Shown piece by piece: positions 46,272-55,691 of a stretch of 64,000 nt of DNA (positions are counted from its first letter, which is position 1; each line of letters begins with the position of its first letter). A program made the position numbers and the translations under genes. Source of the DNA: Herbiconiux sp. SALV-R1 (GTDB lineage Bacteria; Actinomycetota; Actinomycetes; Actinomycetales; Microbacteriaceae). The stretch spans positions 4,030,001 through 4,094,000 of the forward strand of contig NZ_CP053344.1 of NCBI RefSeq assembly GCF_013113715.1, written 5' to 3'. The notes beneath the pieces were generated by a model, which saw only the letters and a program-made list of their open reading frames with translations, was not told the origin of the DNA and made no database searches.

Positions 46272-49200
46272 TCACTCATCCCGCGTCGCCACCTGCAGCT
46301 TCACGATGCGCCCACCCTGCACGAAGAACCCCCGGCCAGGCGGCAGATCGGCGCGCTTGAAGCGCCCGAGCGAGGTGCCGAGCAGCGAGTCGCCGTCGAG
46401 CTCACCCGGCACGAGCAGCAGCCCGCGCTTGGAGTTCTTGAACGGCCCCGCGAGGGTCCACGCCGCCGACCAGGTCGACGACTCGCTCTCGCCCACCACG
46501 AACACCTCGTCGCGCAGGGCCCGCTTCACCAGCCGGTCGACGTCGTTCTCGGCGGGGGAGCCGTTCAGCTCCCCGACGTTCTCGACGAACACCGCGAACT
46601 GCGTGGGCCGCAGCGTCTCGGCGTCGAGCTGAGCGATCACGTCGTCGGCGAACGCCGCGATCTGCGCGGGGTCGTTCAGCGACAGCGACCACAGCGGCAG
46701 CGCGGTGAGGTTCGTCTTCCGCGGGGAGAGGTGCACGAGACGGATGCTCGGGTCGGCCCGCCGCAGAGCCGTCGCCATGGTGGCCAGCGCCGTCGAGCGC
46801 CCGCTGCCCGCCGACCCGGCCACGAGCAGCGCCCCGCGCGGCTCGAAGCCGAACGGCTCGAGCGTGTCGTCTCGCACGCCCAGCACCGGCTTGCCGCCCA
46901 CCGTGGTGGCGGGCAGCGTGCCGAGCGGGATGGCGTCGCCGAGCGTGAGCACGGGCTGCGCGGGCGCCACTCCCTGGCGCGCCATCGCCTCGGCGAGCTT
47001 CGCGATCTCGCGCGACTGCACGGCCACGTTGGAGTCTCCGCCGAGCACCGCGAGCTGCACCTCGTCGCCCTCGAGCACCCCGCGCCCGGGCGGCGACGCG
47101 GCGCTCAGCGTGTCTTTCGGGGCGCCGAGCAGCGAGTAGTCGTCGTCGTTCGCCAGGCGCAGCACGAGCCGCTTCTGCACGGTCGAGCCGAGCGAGGCGG
47201 GCACCGAGTTGGGCCGGTCGCCCGCGATGACGATGTGCACGCCCACCTGGCGCCCGTCGGTGGCGATCTGCGAGAAGGTGGTGAACCACGCGGAATGCCC
47301 GCCGAACTCGTACTGGTCGCGGAACGCCCCGATGCCGTCGACGAGCACCAGGATGCGCGGCTCCGCGGGGGCGCCCGCGATGCGCCGGTACTCGCCGATG
47401 CTGCCGGCGTTGACCGCCGAGTACCGCAGTGACCTGTCGTCGACGAGGTCGCGCAGCATCCGGAGCAGACGGATGACCCGTTCCTCGTCGTCGCCCGAGA
47501 TGATGGCGCCGACGTGCGGCAGCTGCTCGAGCATGCTGAGGCCGCTCGAGCCGAAGTCGAGGCCGTAGACGTGCACCGGGCCGCCGCGCGGGGTGACCGC
47601 TGCCGAGACCGCGATCATGCGCAGGGTCGCGCTCTTGCCCGAGCCGCCGGTGCCGTAGACGGCCATGTTGCCGTCGCGGTCGGGCTCGTAGAACACCGTC
47701 GGCTGGCTCTGGTTCGCCGGGTCGTCGATGACGCCGAGCAGCAGGCGCTCGTCGGTGCGCGGGTTCGGCAGCAGCGAGAAGTCGTACACGGCGGCGAGCT
47801 CGTCGAGCCACGGCTTCCGCGGCGCGGGGATCTCGGCCATCTTCGCGGCGGTGCGGATGCTCGACACCAGCCGGGCGATGTCATTCGGCCCCGGGTCGGC
47901 GAGCACCGGTGCCTCCTCCTGCGGGATGTCCCAGGCGGAGCCCGAGCCGAAGCCCATCTCCACCAGGTCGATGCGCGGGCGGGGCGTCTCGTTCGTGGTC
48001 CAGCCGCCGGCGTAGCCGGTCTGGAACGCGGCGATGCGGCCGGGCCCGGTCTTCGCCGCACCCCGGCCCGGGATGCTCTGGTCGAAGTAGGCGGCCATCG
48101 GGTCGCCCAGGATGTCGCTGGAATCGTCGGCGTCGGCCATCCGGAGCGCGATGCGCAGGTTGGTGTTGGCCCTGAGGTTGTCTTTGATGACACCGGCGGG
48201 GCGCTGCGTGGCGAGGATGAGGTGGAGGCCGAGCGAGCGGCCGCGCTGGGCGACGTCGACGACGCCGTCGACGAACTCCGGCACCTCCTGCACGAGCGCG
48301 GCGAACTCGTCGACCACGATGAGCAGGCTCGGCGGGGTGTCGGGGTCGCCGGTCTTCTCGAGCGAGACCAGGTCTTTCGCCTTCTTGCGGTTGAGCAGGT
48401 GCTCGCGGTAGCGCAGCTCGGCGCGGAGGCTGGTGAGCGCGCGGCGCACGAGGTGCGGCGAGAGGTCGGTGACGAGGCCGACGGTGTGCGGGAGGCCGAC
48501 GCAGTCGGCGAAGGCCGCGCCGCCCTTGTAGTCGACGAAGAGGAAGGTGGCGCGGTCGGGGCTGTGCGCCGCCGCCATGCCGAGCACCCACGACTGCAGG
48601 AACTCCGACTTGCCCGCACCCGTGGTGCCGCCGACGAGGGCGTGCGGGCCCTGGCTGCGGATGTCGAGGTGGAACGGCTCGGTTCCCGAGTGCCCCACGA
48701 GTGCGCGCAGCGACCCCTCCTTCTTGCGGCGCACGGGCGGCGAGCCGTCGCGCACGGCGATGGAGTTGCTCTCGCGCCAGCGGTCGATGACGGCCTCGGG
48801 CACCTCGGCGAGCTCGGTGCCGACGAGGGAGAGGTAGGAGACCGAGCGCGGCAGGTCGGAGTCGTCGTCGATGGGCGCGCCCACGTCGACGACCGGCGAG
48901 AGGCGGCGTGCCAGCCGGGTCGCGGTATCGGCGTCGACGGTCTCGGCGTCGAGCGGGAAGGTGTGCTCGCCGAGCCGCACCTGCCCCGCGGTGGCCGCCT
49001 GCGCGGTGGTGCCGCCGTCGAGGCTCACGAAGCTGCGGCAGGCGGCGGGGAGGTCGCCGATGGAGGGGGCCGTCCAGATGACGTGCACGTTCGCATCCGC
49101 TCCCCGCTCCACGATGCGGGTGAGGCGGCCGCGGTCGGCGGGGGCGTCGTTCTCGATGACGAACAGCACGGCGGGGGTGATGGGGCGGGGGAGCTCTTCG

Positions 49201-50774
49201 CGGTCGCCGTCGCTCGAGCTGCCGGCCGGGCCCTCCGGCTGCATCGGCCCGCGCGGGCGGGGGGCGCCCGCGGTGCGCTCCGTGATGAGCTCCTCGATGC
49301 GGGAGAGCAGGGCGGCGCCGCTGCCCGGGTTGTCGGCGAGGTGGTCGCCCGCGAGCGGGCTGTGCGGCGAGCTGGTGTGGGGCAGCCACTCGAGCCACTC
49401 CCAGGTGCTCCGGGAGGCGGGGGAGGCGAGCCCTGTGACCACGAGCTCGGAGGGAGAGTGCAACGCGATGAGCTGCGTCACGAGGGCGCGGGCGACACCC
49501 GCGCGTTCGGCGGCGGGCCCGGCCACCCCGAGCGCGCCCGCACGCCGCAGTTCCACGACGATCGGGACGCCGTCGATGCGACTGAAGCGCTCGGCGGTCT
49601 CGAGCACCTGCACGTAGTACTCGGGCAGCGCGTCGTTCTCGTTCGGGGTCGACACGCGGTCGCGGCTGAACGCGGTTCCGATGCCGAGGCGCGCGGTGAG
49701 GAACGCCGGATGCTCGGGCCGGTGAGTCCACATCAGCGGGCCCAGGCGCTCCACGGCGTCGATCGTCGCCGCCACCGCCGGCGCCTCGGTGACGCGCACG
49801 GCGCGCTGCACCCGCTGCCGTTCGTGCATGGCGGCGACGAAGGCGTCGAGCGAGGCGTTGAACTGCTTGATCGCGTCGCGCAGCTGGCGCCTGGTCTGCA
49901 GCTTGTGGTCGGCCCAGGTGCCGATCATGATGAGCGGGCTCAGCGCGATGAAGATGAGGCTGAGCGGCGAGCCCGTGGCGAGGAAGAGGATGGGGCCCAT
50001 GAGCAGCGGGGCGATGAGGGCGACGACCGGGAAGCGGATGGCCTGCGGCTGCTTCGGCGGGGTGGGCGCCGGGTACTCGTCGCCGGGGTAGCGGGCGACG
50101 ACGCGGGGGGAGCGGTTGAACTCGATGACCGGGGTGGAGGGGGCCGCGGCACCGCCGAGGCGCTGCAGCGGCACGACGCTGAGGGCGGTGTCGCCGAGCA
50201 CGACGACGTCGGCGGAGGAGAGCGTGGTGCGCGAGATCTGCTCGCCGCCCATGAGCAGTCCGTTCGCCGAACGGAGGTCGATGATCTCGACCTGCTCGCC
50301 GATGTTGATGCGGGCATGGCGCTTCGAGACCAGCCCGTCGCTGAGGCGCACGTCGATGCCGCGCTCGCGGCCGATGTAGCTGGAACCGAAGGGGAGGGGG
50401 AACTCGGCCCCCGCATCCGGACCGCTCAGCACCCGCAGAGTGGCGGCGGCGGGGCCACCTCGGCCCGGGGCGGCGAAGCCGTCGCTGAAGGTCGTGAGCT
50501 CGAGGGTGGCGCCCGAGCGCACGCCCGCATCGAGGAGGTTCGAGGCCGGGTCGATGACGCGCTGGTCGCCGCCGAAATCGGCGATCTTGAGGGTGAGCCC
50601 GGCGGGAGCGGGGGGCGCGGGCTGGGTCTGGCCGCCGCTCGCGGCTCCGGGGCGCTGGGGGTCGGCGGCGTGGATAGCGCGGGCGATGTCGCCGACGCTG
50701 GCGGTGGCGTCGGCCGTGATCTGCAGCTTGCTGGTGCTGCCGCCGGGGCGGACGAGGCTGGCTTTGATGCGCAT
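46272..50774 (-). CDS. EssC/EccC-type FHA-FtsK/SpoIIIE ATPase of type VII secretion
   Basis: 1500 residues. Residues 1 to about 100 look like a ubiquitin-like YukD/EccD-N domain (LDAGVRSGATLELT at its end). Next an FHA domain (YIGRERGIDVRLSDGLVSKR, about 105-205), two membrane helices (about 238-285), then three P-loop ATPase domains: GGTTGAGKSE (about 713), GTGGSGKSAT (about 1040) and a degenerate GSAGSGRSTA (about 1318, Arg for Lys). FLFVDYKGGAAF and LLIVVDEFAAL belong to the first, most intact ATPase. This is the expected motor for the two WXG100 proteins encoded next. The partner membrane proteins EccB, EccD, EccE and MycP are not in the window. Confidence 0.93.
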   Translation of the reverse strand: MRIKASLVRPGGSTSKLQITADATASVGDIARAIHAADPQRPGAASGGQTQPAPPAPAGLTLKIADFGGDQRVIDPASNLLDAGVRSGATLELTTFSDGFAAPGRGGPAAATLRVLSGPDAGAEFPLPFGSSYIGRERGIDVRLSDGLVSKRHARINIGEQVEIIDLRSANGLLMGGEQISRTTLSSADVVVLGDTALSVVPLQRLGGAAAPSTPVIEFNRSPRVVARYPGDEYPAPTPPKQPQAIRFPVVALIAPLLMGPILFLATGSPLSLIFIALSPLIMIGTWADHKLQTRRQLRDAIKQFNASLDAFVAAMHERQRVQRAVRVTEAPAVAATIDAVERLGPLMWTHRPEHPAFLTARLGIGTAFSRDRVSTPNENDALPEYYVQVLETAERFSRIDGVPIVVELRRAGALGVAGPAAERAGVARALVTQLIALHSPSELVVTGLASPASRSTWEWLEWLPHTSSPHSPLAGDHLADNPGSGAALLSRIEELITERTAGAPRPRGPMQPEGPAGSSSDGDREELPRPITPAVLFVIENDAPADRGRLTRIVERGADANVHVIWTAPSIGDLPAACRSFVSLDGGTTAQAATAGQVRLGEHTFPLDAETVDADTATRLARRLSPVVDVGAPIDDDSDLPRSVSYLSLVGTELAEVPEAVIDRWRESNSIAVRDGSPPVRRKKEGSLRALVGHSGTEPFHLDIRSQGPHALVGGTTGAGKSEFLQSWVLGMAAAHSPDRATFLFVDYKGGAAFADCVGLPHTVGLVTDLSPHLVRRALTSLRAELRYREHLLNRKKAKDLVSLEKTGDPDTPPSLLIVVDEFAALVQEVPEFVDGVVDVAQRGRSLGLHLILATQRPAGVIKDNLRANTNLRIALRMADADDSSDILGDPMAAYFDQSIPGRGAAKTGPGRIAAFQTGYAGGWTTNETPRPRIDLVEMGFGSGSAWDIPQEEAPVLADPGPNDIARLVSSIRTAAKMAEIPAPRKPWLDELAAVYDFSLLPNPRTDERLLLGVIDDPANQSQPTVFYEPDRDGNMAVYGTGGSGKSATLRMIAVSAAVTPRGGPVHVYGLDFGSSGLSMLEQLPHVGAIISGDDEERVIRLLRMLRDLVDDRSLRYSAVNAGSIGEYRRIAGAPAEPRILVLVDGIGAFRDQYEFGGHSAWFTTFSQIATDGRQVGVHIVIAGDRPNSVPASLGSTVQKRLVLRLANDDDYSLLGAPKDTLSAASPPGRGVLEGDEVQLAVLGGDSNVAVQSREIAKLAEAMARQGVAPAQPVLTLGDAIPLGTLPATTVGGKPVLGVRDDTLEPFGFEPRGALLVAGSAGSGRSTALATMATALRRADPSIRLVHLSPRKTNLTALPLWSLSLNDPAQIAAFADDVIAQLDAETLRPTQFAVFVENVGELNGSPAENDVDRLVKRALRDEVFVVGESESSTWSAAWTLAGPFKNSKRGLLLVPGELDGDSLLGTSLGRFKRADLPPGRGFFVQGGRIVKLQVATRDE

Positions 50775-50952
50775 CCGGTGCGGTTACCTGTCTGGGAGGG
50801 GCGTGCGGTGGGGCGGGGGCGGGGCGGTTCGGGCGGTCGGGTGGGGCTCGGGCTGGGGCGGGCTGGGCTGGTGGCGGGTTCGGTGAGCGGGGCGTCGTCT
50901 AGTGGCGGGGACGTCGGCGGGCAGTCGCGGCTCGGAGGCGGTCGGCGGTGCT

Positions 50953-51795
50953 CTAGTCGGCCTCGTCGTGGGGTTGGTCGAGCAGGGGGAGGTCGGCCTT
51001 CGTGACGAGGCGGGAGAGCACGGCGTACTCGACGAGGCGCGCGCGGCGGTTGGTGGCGAGGGCGCCGACGCCGCCGCGCAGGCCCTCGACGCCGCTGCGG
51101 CTGAGCTTGTCGCAGACGTTGTCGAGCTTGCGGTTGAAGCGGCTGAGTGCCCAGCCGAGGCGTTCGGCCGCGGCCTGGGAGGAGGGGATCTCGCTGGTGC
51201 CGGTGCCCTCGCGGCGAAGCATCGTCTCGGCGAGGGCCAGGATGAGCAGCTTCTGCGAGACGGTGAAGGTCACCGCGCCGACGGTGGTGGCGCCGCTCGC
51301 ATCGGGCACCGGGGTGAGGTCGACGAAGGTGGGTGCCGAGGTGTGCACGGTGAACTCGTAGCTCGTCGGGCCGGCGGTGAAGACCACGGTGGTGAGGCCG
51401 AACACGATCGGCATGCGGGCGCCCGGGGCGAGCCAGGCCTGCATGGTGCGGGAGGCGTCGGAGACGGTGGCGCTGAGCCGCGACCCCACGTTCGAGAGCC
51501 ACCACATGCCGTCGACGTTGGCGATCTGGAGGAAGCGGCGGTGCAGGTACTGGTTGTCGTCGATGTCGAGGTCGGCTTCGCGCCCGATCTCGAACGGCTT
51601 CGCGGGGTCGAGGGTGAACCACTCGCCGCAGAACTCGACGCTGGCGGTGGAGCCGGGGGCGGGTGCGGCGGATGCGGTGGGTGCGGTGCTCCCGGATGCG
51701 GTGGCCGGGCCGGGTGCGAATGCGGGGGCCGCGGCGGGCGCCTTGGTCTTCGCCTCGTGGGCCTGCTGCTGGGCGGTGGGCCTGGGGTCGGTCAT
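50953..51795 (-). CDS. FHA-like/winged-helix protein
   Basis: 280 residues. An Ala/Pro-rich start, then an FHA-like beta domain (PFEIGREADLDIDDNQYLHR, with the Gly-Arg and His-Arg of the phosphothreonine pocket partly kept, Ser and second Asn less clear), then a helical C-terminal part with helix-turn-helix character (ILALAETMLRREGTGTSEIP; SSQAAAERLGWALSRFNRKL). Its ATG overlaps the kinase stop (ATGA), so it is a likely kinase partner and possibly a phospho-dependent transcription factor. The 178-base gap downstream, before the ATPase gene, is extremely G-rich and shows no gene. Confidence 0.75.
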   Translation of the reverse strand: MTDPRPTAQQQAHEAKTKAPAAAPAFAPGPATASGSTAPTASAAPAPGSTASVEFCGEWFTLDPAKPFEIGREADLDIDDNQYLHRRFLQIANVDGMWWLSNVGSRLSATVSDASRTMQAWLAPGARMPIVFGLTTVVFTAGPTSYEFTVHTSAPTFVDLTPVPDASGATTVGAVTFTVSQKLLILALAETMLRREGTGTSEIPSSQAAAERLGWALSRFNRKLDNVCDKLSRSGVEGLRGGVGALATNRRARLVEYAVLSRLVTKADLPLLDQPHDEAD

Positions 51796-53588
51796 GGGGC
51801 GCACGTCCTCGTCGCGTCGGAGCTCTTGCCGTCGGAGCGCACCACGCTCACCTCGATGCACACCGACCCGCCCGCGGAGACGGGCAGCGTGACGGTGGGC
51901 GAGTCGGTGCGCTCGGCCTGGCCGGTCTCGGTGGAGGTGTACGTGTTCCAGAGGAACTCGTCACCGTTCTGCGGATCGGGGTTCACCCAGCTGAAAGTGA
52001 CACTCGTGCCGTCGTCGGTGACGGTACCCGCCAGCTCGGTGGGTGCGGCGACGACCGCGCCCACGCCGATCTCGTCGACCGGGGCGCTCGACTCCTCCAC
52101 GCTCTCCTGCGCGGGCGACTGCGAACCCGCGTTCAGCGCGAACACCAGCCCGCCGATGCCCGCCAGCACCACGATGCCGGCCGCAGCGATGACGTAGGGC
52201 AGGGCGCGGCGTCGCGGGGCGGTGGTGGTGGCGGCCGCGTCGCCGGGTGCGGGGGTGGCAGGGCGGTGGAGGGTCTGCTCGAGGGGGAAGTCGTCGGTGG
52301 CGGCGGATGCGCGGCCCGCGCCCGCGCCGGCCCCCGAACTCGAGGGAGTGCCGGGGCCGGAGGAGGCCGAGAGTCCATCCGGATTCGGGGAGGTGCCGGA
52401 ACTCCATCCGGTTCGGGGAGGGGTTGAGGTGCGTGGGGCGGCGGGCGGGGTGGCGAGGTCGTCGCGGAGTTGGGTGCGGCCGGTGGTGTCGTCGGCGGGG
52501 GGCGCTTGCCACGACGACGGAGTCGTGGCCGGAGGGCGGGCTGAGGCTCCGTCGTTCGGCCGAACCGGCCCCGAACTCCGTCGTTCGGGCGAAGAAGGTG
52601 CCGCGCGGGGCGGGGTGGTCGCGGGGGCGGGGCCGGTGGGGTCGATGGTGACGATGCCGCGGATGCGGGTGTTGCCGTCGTCTTCCTCGTCGATCTCGTC
52701 GGTGGGAACGTGCTCGTCGAGCACGTCGGTGGGGGTGACCGACATGCTGAGCTCGAGCTGCACCTTCTGCAGCGCGCGGGCGAACTCGAGCGCTGTCGAG
52801 TAGCGGTCGGACTCGTTCTTCGCCATGGCCGTCGCCAGCACCTGCTCGAGCGAGGGGGGCACGTCGGCGCGTCCGGTCGGGGCGAGGCGGGCGGTCTGGA
52901 TGCGGCCGATGAGGTCGAGTCCGCTGTTCGCGCCGCCCGGCACCTCGAACGGCGAGCGGCCGGCGAGGATCGTGTACACCGTGGCCCCGAGCGAGTAGAT
53001 GTCGGCGGCGGCGCCCGAGGAGGGGGTCGCGGCGAACACCTCGGGCGGCGACCACGGGATCGACATGCCCACCGATTCCTGCTCGTCCCCGCCGACCAGG
53101 GCGACCGAGATGCCGAAGTCGGTGAGGGCGGGACGGTTGTATTCCGTCACGAGAATATTCGCGGGCTTGATGTCGCGGTGCAGGATGCCGGCGCGGTGCG
53201 AGGTCTCCACTGCACCCGCCACCTGCACCCCGATGCGGAGCGCTTCAGCGACACTGATCTTCTCGCGTCGGTACCGGGCGCCGAGGTTCGGCTTCGGGCA
53301 GTACTCCATGGCGAGGTACGGCCTGCCGTCTTCGGAGATGTCGGCCTGGTAGATCGTCACGATCGACGGATGCGTCGACAGCTGCGCCATGAGGTTCGCC
53401 TCGGCGTCGAAGCTCTCGCGCGCCCCGTCGGTGAGTGCCTCCCGCAGGAGCACCTTGATGGCCACGCGGCGGCGCGGCATCCGCTGTTCGTAGAGGAAGA
53501 CGTCGGCGAACCCGCCCGAACCGAGCAGCTGAACGTAGCTGAAGCCCGGGATCTCGGGGGGCGCGGAGGGCGGGCGGCGGGCGTTCAC
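51792..53588 (-). CDS. Membrane Ser/Thr protein kinase (Hanks type)
   Basis: 598 residues. Kinase domain about 15-280: glycine loop LLGSGGFADVFLY, catalytic Lys45 in VAIKVL, HRDIKPANIL, TDFGIS in place of DFG context, and SIPWSPPEV. A Pro/Ser/Thr-rich linker (about 290-445), a single membrane helix (about 453-476) and an extracellular FN3-like domain (VTFSWVNPDPQNGDEFLWNT) follow. The linker contains two copies of the dispersed element (R5 at residues about 331-359 and R4 at about 390-417), translated in frame. GTG start overlaps the preceding FHA stop by four bases. Targets are probably the FHA partners in the same operon. Confidence 0.93.
   Translation of the reverse strand: MNARRPPSAPPEIPGFSYVQLLGSGGFADVFLYEQRMPRRRVAIKVLLREALTDGARESFDAEANLMAQLSTHPSIVTIYQADISEDGRPYLAMEYCPKPNLGARYRREKISVAEALRIGVQVAGAVETSHRAGILHRDIKPANILVTEYNRPALTDFGISVALVGGDEQESVGMSIPWSPPEVFAATPSSGAAADIYSLGATVYTILAGRSPFEVPGGANSGLDLIGRIQTARLAPTGRADVPPSLEQVLATAMAKNESDRYSTALEFARALQKVQLELSMSVTPTDVLDEHVPTDEIDEEDDGNTRIRGIVTIDPTGPAPATTPPRAAPSSPERRSSGPVRPNDGASARPPATTPSSWQAPPADDTTGRTQLRDDLATPPAAPRTSTPPRTGWSSGTSPNPDGLSASSGPGTPSSSGAGAGAGRASAATDDFPLEQTLHRPATPAPGDAAATTTAPRRRALPYVIAAAGIVVLAGIGGLVFALNAGSQSPAQESVEESSAPVDEIGVGAVVAAPTELAGTVTDDGTSVTFSWVNPDPQNGDEFLWNTYTSTETGQAERTDSPTVTLPVSAGGSVCIEVSVVRSDGKSSDATRTCAP
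52337..52418 (+). repeat. Three-arm element R4 (CCATC subtype) inside the kinase gene
   Basis: Inverted core AACTCGAGGGAGT (52337-52349), direct cores at 52374 (TCCATCCGGATTCGGGG) and 52403 (TCCATCCGGTTCGGGG); spacings 25 and 29. It is antisense to the kinase and translated there as a Ser/Pro/Gly-rich stretch. The inverted arm has one mismatch to the direct cores. Confidence 0.75.
52511..52595 (+). repeat. Three-arm element R5 (CCGTC subtype) inside the kinase gene
   Basis: Inverted core ACGACGGAGT (ends 52523), direct cores at 52548 (TCCGTCGTTCGG) and 52577 (TCCGTCGTTCGGGCG); spacings 25 and 29. Only 92 bases from R4 but of the other core subtype, so the two are not a simple local duplication. 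Its spacer shares GGGCTGAGGCTCC with R2 at 18691. Confidence 0.75.
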
Positions 53589-55690
53589 GGGATCTCCTCG
53601 AACGAGACGGTGACGCCGTCGCCGAGGTCGACCAGGTCGCCGTCGAGCACCAGCACCGGCTCGTTCGGGCCGAGGCGCAGCGGCGGGGTGCCGGTGCGGT
53701 GCAGCACGGATCCGTTGGTGGTGTCGAGGTCGACGACGAGCACGTGCCTGCCCTCGAGGCGGATCTCGAGGTGGTTGCGCGAGATGTCCTGCTCGGGGCT
53801 CGGCACGGTGACGAGGATCGGCACCTGGTTGGCCTGCACGCGGTTGGCGCGGGGGCGGCGGCCGATGATGATGCCTCGGTCGAGTGCGTGCGTCTCGCCG
53901 GTGGAGAGCACCACCCGGCCGAGGGAGCCGGTCGCGGGCTGGTGCGCTTCCCCGGCGCCGGCGCCGGCGGCGTCGAGGCGGCGCATGGCCTCGAGCTCCG
54001 AGACGGTGACGGTGAGGCCGTCGTGGTCGTCGTCGATGCCCGAGGGGTGCGCGGGCGTCGAGGCCGGTACCGCGGTGGCCACCGGTGTGGCGGGCGTCGC
54101 GGGCGCGGCGGGCGGGACGGTGTGCGCGTCGAAGCCGGCGCTTCCGGATGCGGCGCCCACGTTCCCGAAGTCGGGGATGCCCGAGATGAGGCCTCCGGCC
54201 GTCGGGGTGACGGGCGCCGGGGCAGTCGGCGCCTGGGCGGTGGGGGGCGCGAAGGACGCGGGGGCGGGTGGTGCGGATGCTGCGGCCGGGCTCGCGGGCG
54301 CGGGCGCGGACGCGGGTGGTGCGGATGCTGCGGCCGGGCTGGCGGTGGGGGCCGACGCGGAGTCGGTCTCGGTCTCGGTCTCGTCGTCGTCGAGTTCGCG
54401 CACGGCCGCCTGCTCGACCGACTTCACGACGGTCGCACCCCAGAGGTGGTCGTAGGCGTCGTCGGGCAGCTCGCTCCGGGTGCTGCCGAGCTCCTCGTCG
54501 ATGCTGACCTCGGCCGGCACCTCGGCTCCGGCCTCGGCGGACGGCTCGTCGTCGGCCAGGGCGGTCTCGTCGTCCACGGTCTGCTCGACGCCATCGGTCG
54601 GCGCGGTGGGCGGCGGGGGCGCCGCGGGGGTGCTCTCGTCGCCGCGCTCCACCGGCACGTCCTCGGGCAGCAGCGTCGCCTCGTGGATCTCCTCGCTCGA
54701 GGGGCCGGCCGCGGTCGCCGACGCCTCCTGCGACTCGCCCACCGACACAGCGGGGAAGTCGGTCTCGGCAGCCACGGGCGACTCGACCACCGGCGCGGCG
54801 GAGGCGTCGGCCTCAGGAGCTGCGGGCGACTCGGTCGCCGGCGTGGCGGGAGATTCGGCCCCGGCGACCACGGGCGACTCGGAACCGGAAGTGGCGGGTG
54901 ACGTGGTCGCCGGCGAGGCGGAAGACCCGTCCGCCGGGACGGCGGGAGACGTGGCCTCGGCGGGATGGGCCGCTCCGGTGGCAGCGTCCGCGGCGGGATC
55001 AGCCGGGCCGGCGGGTGAGTCGGCGGTCGAACCCGCGGCGCCGGTGGGCGCGTCCGCGGTGCGGTCGGTGGATTCGGTGGCCGTGTCTTCGGGGAGAGGG
55101 GCCGCTCCGGTGGCAGCGTCCGCGACGGGATCAGCCGGGCCGGCGGGTGAGTCGGCGGTGGAACGCGCGGCGCCGGTGGCCGCGGCGGCGGGTGTGGGGA
55201 CGGTGATGGTGGGGGCGGTGAGGTCGACCTCGATGGAGGAGCTCAGCACGACGCCGCTGGCGATGCGGTAGCGAGCATCCGTGGGCTCTCCGTCGGCGCC
55301 ATCGGGGGCCGAGGTGGCTCGGAGCACGAGGCGCTGGGCGGTGGGGACGACGCGTTCGCTCCAGGTGGTGACGTCGGCGCCCGAGACCGAGTAGCCGTCG
55401 GTGGCGCCCTCCGCGCCCGCCTCGACGACGTCGATCGCGAGCTCGCCGCGCACCGCGAGGCGCACCTCGGAGCCGTCGACGGTGGCCACGGCGAACGGCG
55501 GGATGGCGCGCAGGCTCGTGCCGAAGGCGCCGGTGAGCGACTCGAGCACGGCGCCGAGTCCGTGTCCCTCCGAGAGCGACAGCCAGAGGCGCTCGAGCAT
55601 CTCGCCGCTCACGCCGGCGGGCAGCACCGCGACGCCGGCGGGGGCCACGATGGCGTGCCAGCCGCCCGGCGTGTAGTGGAAAGCCGTCAT
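53585..55690 (-). CDS. FHA-domain protein with long Ala/Pro-rich linker
   Basis: 701 residues. An N-terminal globular part (MTAFHYTPGGWHAIVAPAGV, about 1-160) of unknown family, a low-complexity Ala/Pro/Ser/Glu linker (about 160-590, with a 44-residue duplication), and a C-terminal FHA domain (GIIIGRRPRANRVQANQVPI; QDISRNHLEIRLEG; TTNGSVLHR) carrying the Arg, Ser, His and Asn of the phosphothreonine pocket. Probably docks phosphorylated partners of the kinase encoded next (four-base overlap). GGGAGGA is a strong ribosome site. No signal peptide. Confidence 0.85.
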   Translation of the reverse strand: MTAFHYTPGGWHAIVAPAGVAVLPAGVSGEMLERLWLSLSEGHGLGAVLESLTGAFGTSLRAIPPFAVATVDGSEVRLAVRGELAIDVVEAGAEGATDGYSVSGADVTTWSERVVPTAQRLVLRATSAPDGADGEPTDARYRIASGVVLSSSIEVDLTAPTITVPTPAAAATGAARSTADSPAGPADPVADAATGAAPLPEDTATESTDRTADAPTGAAGSTADSPAGPADPAADAATGAAHPAEATSPAVPADGSSASPATTSPATSGSESPVVAGAESPATPATESPAAPEADASAAPVVESPVAAETDFPAVSVGESQEASATAAGPSSEEIHEATLLPEDVPVERGDESTPAAPPPPTAPTDGVEQTVDDETALADDEPSAEAGAEVPAEVSIDEELGSTRSELPDDAYDHLWGATVVKSVEQAAVRELDDDETETETDSASAPTASPAAASAPPASAPAPASPAAASAPPAPASFAPPTAQAPTAPAPVTPTAGGLISGIPDFGNVGAASGSAGFDAHTVPPAAPATPATPVATAVPASTPAHPSGIDDDHDGLTVTVSELEAMRRLDAAGAGAGEAHQPATGSLGRVVLSTGETHALDRGIIIGRRPRANRVQANQVPILVTVPSPEQDISRNHLEIRLEGRHVLVVDLDTTNGSVLHRTGTPPLRLGPNEPVLVLDGDLVDLGDGVTVSFEEIP
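54967..55182. repeat. 132-base tandem duplication in the FHA linker
   Basis: GGGCCGCTCCGGTGGCAGCG begins at 54967 and again at 55099. The first about 84 bases of each unit are near identical; the period of 132 is 44 codons, so the frame is kept (ADSPAGPADP seen twice in the protein). Points to recent expansion of the disordered linker. Confidence 0.8.
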
Positions 55691-55691
55691 G

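Noticed and set aside
47514-51005. 1163-codon plus-strand frame opposite the secretion ATPase
   Set aside because: Same cause: high GC keeps antisense frames open; no motif, skewed composition.
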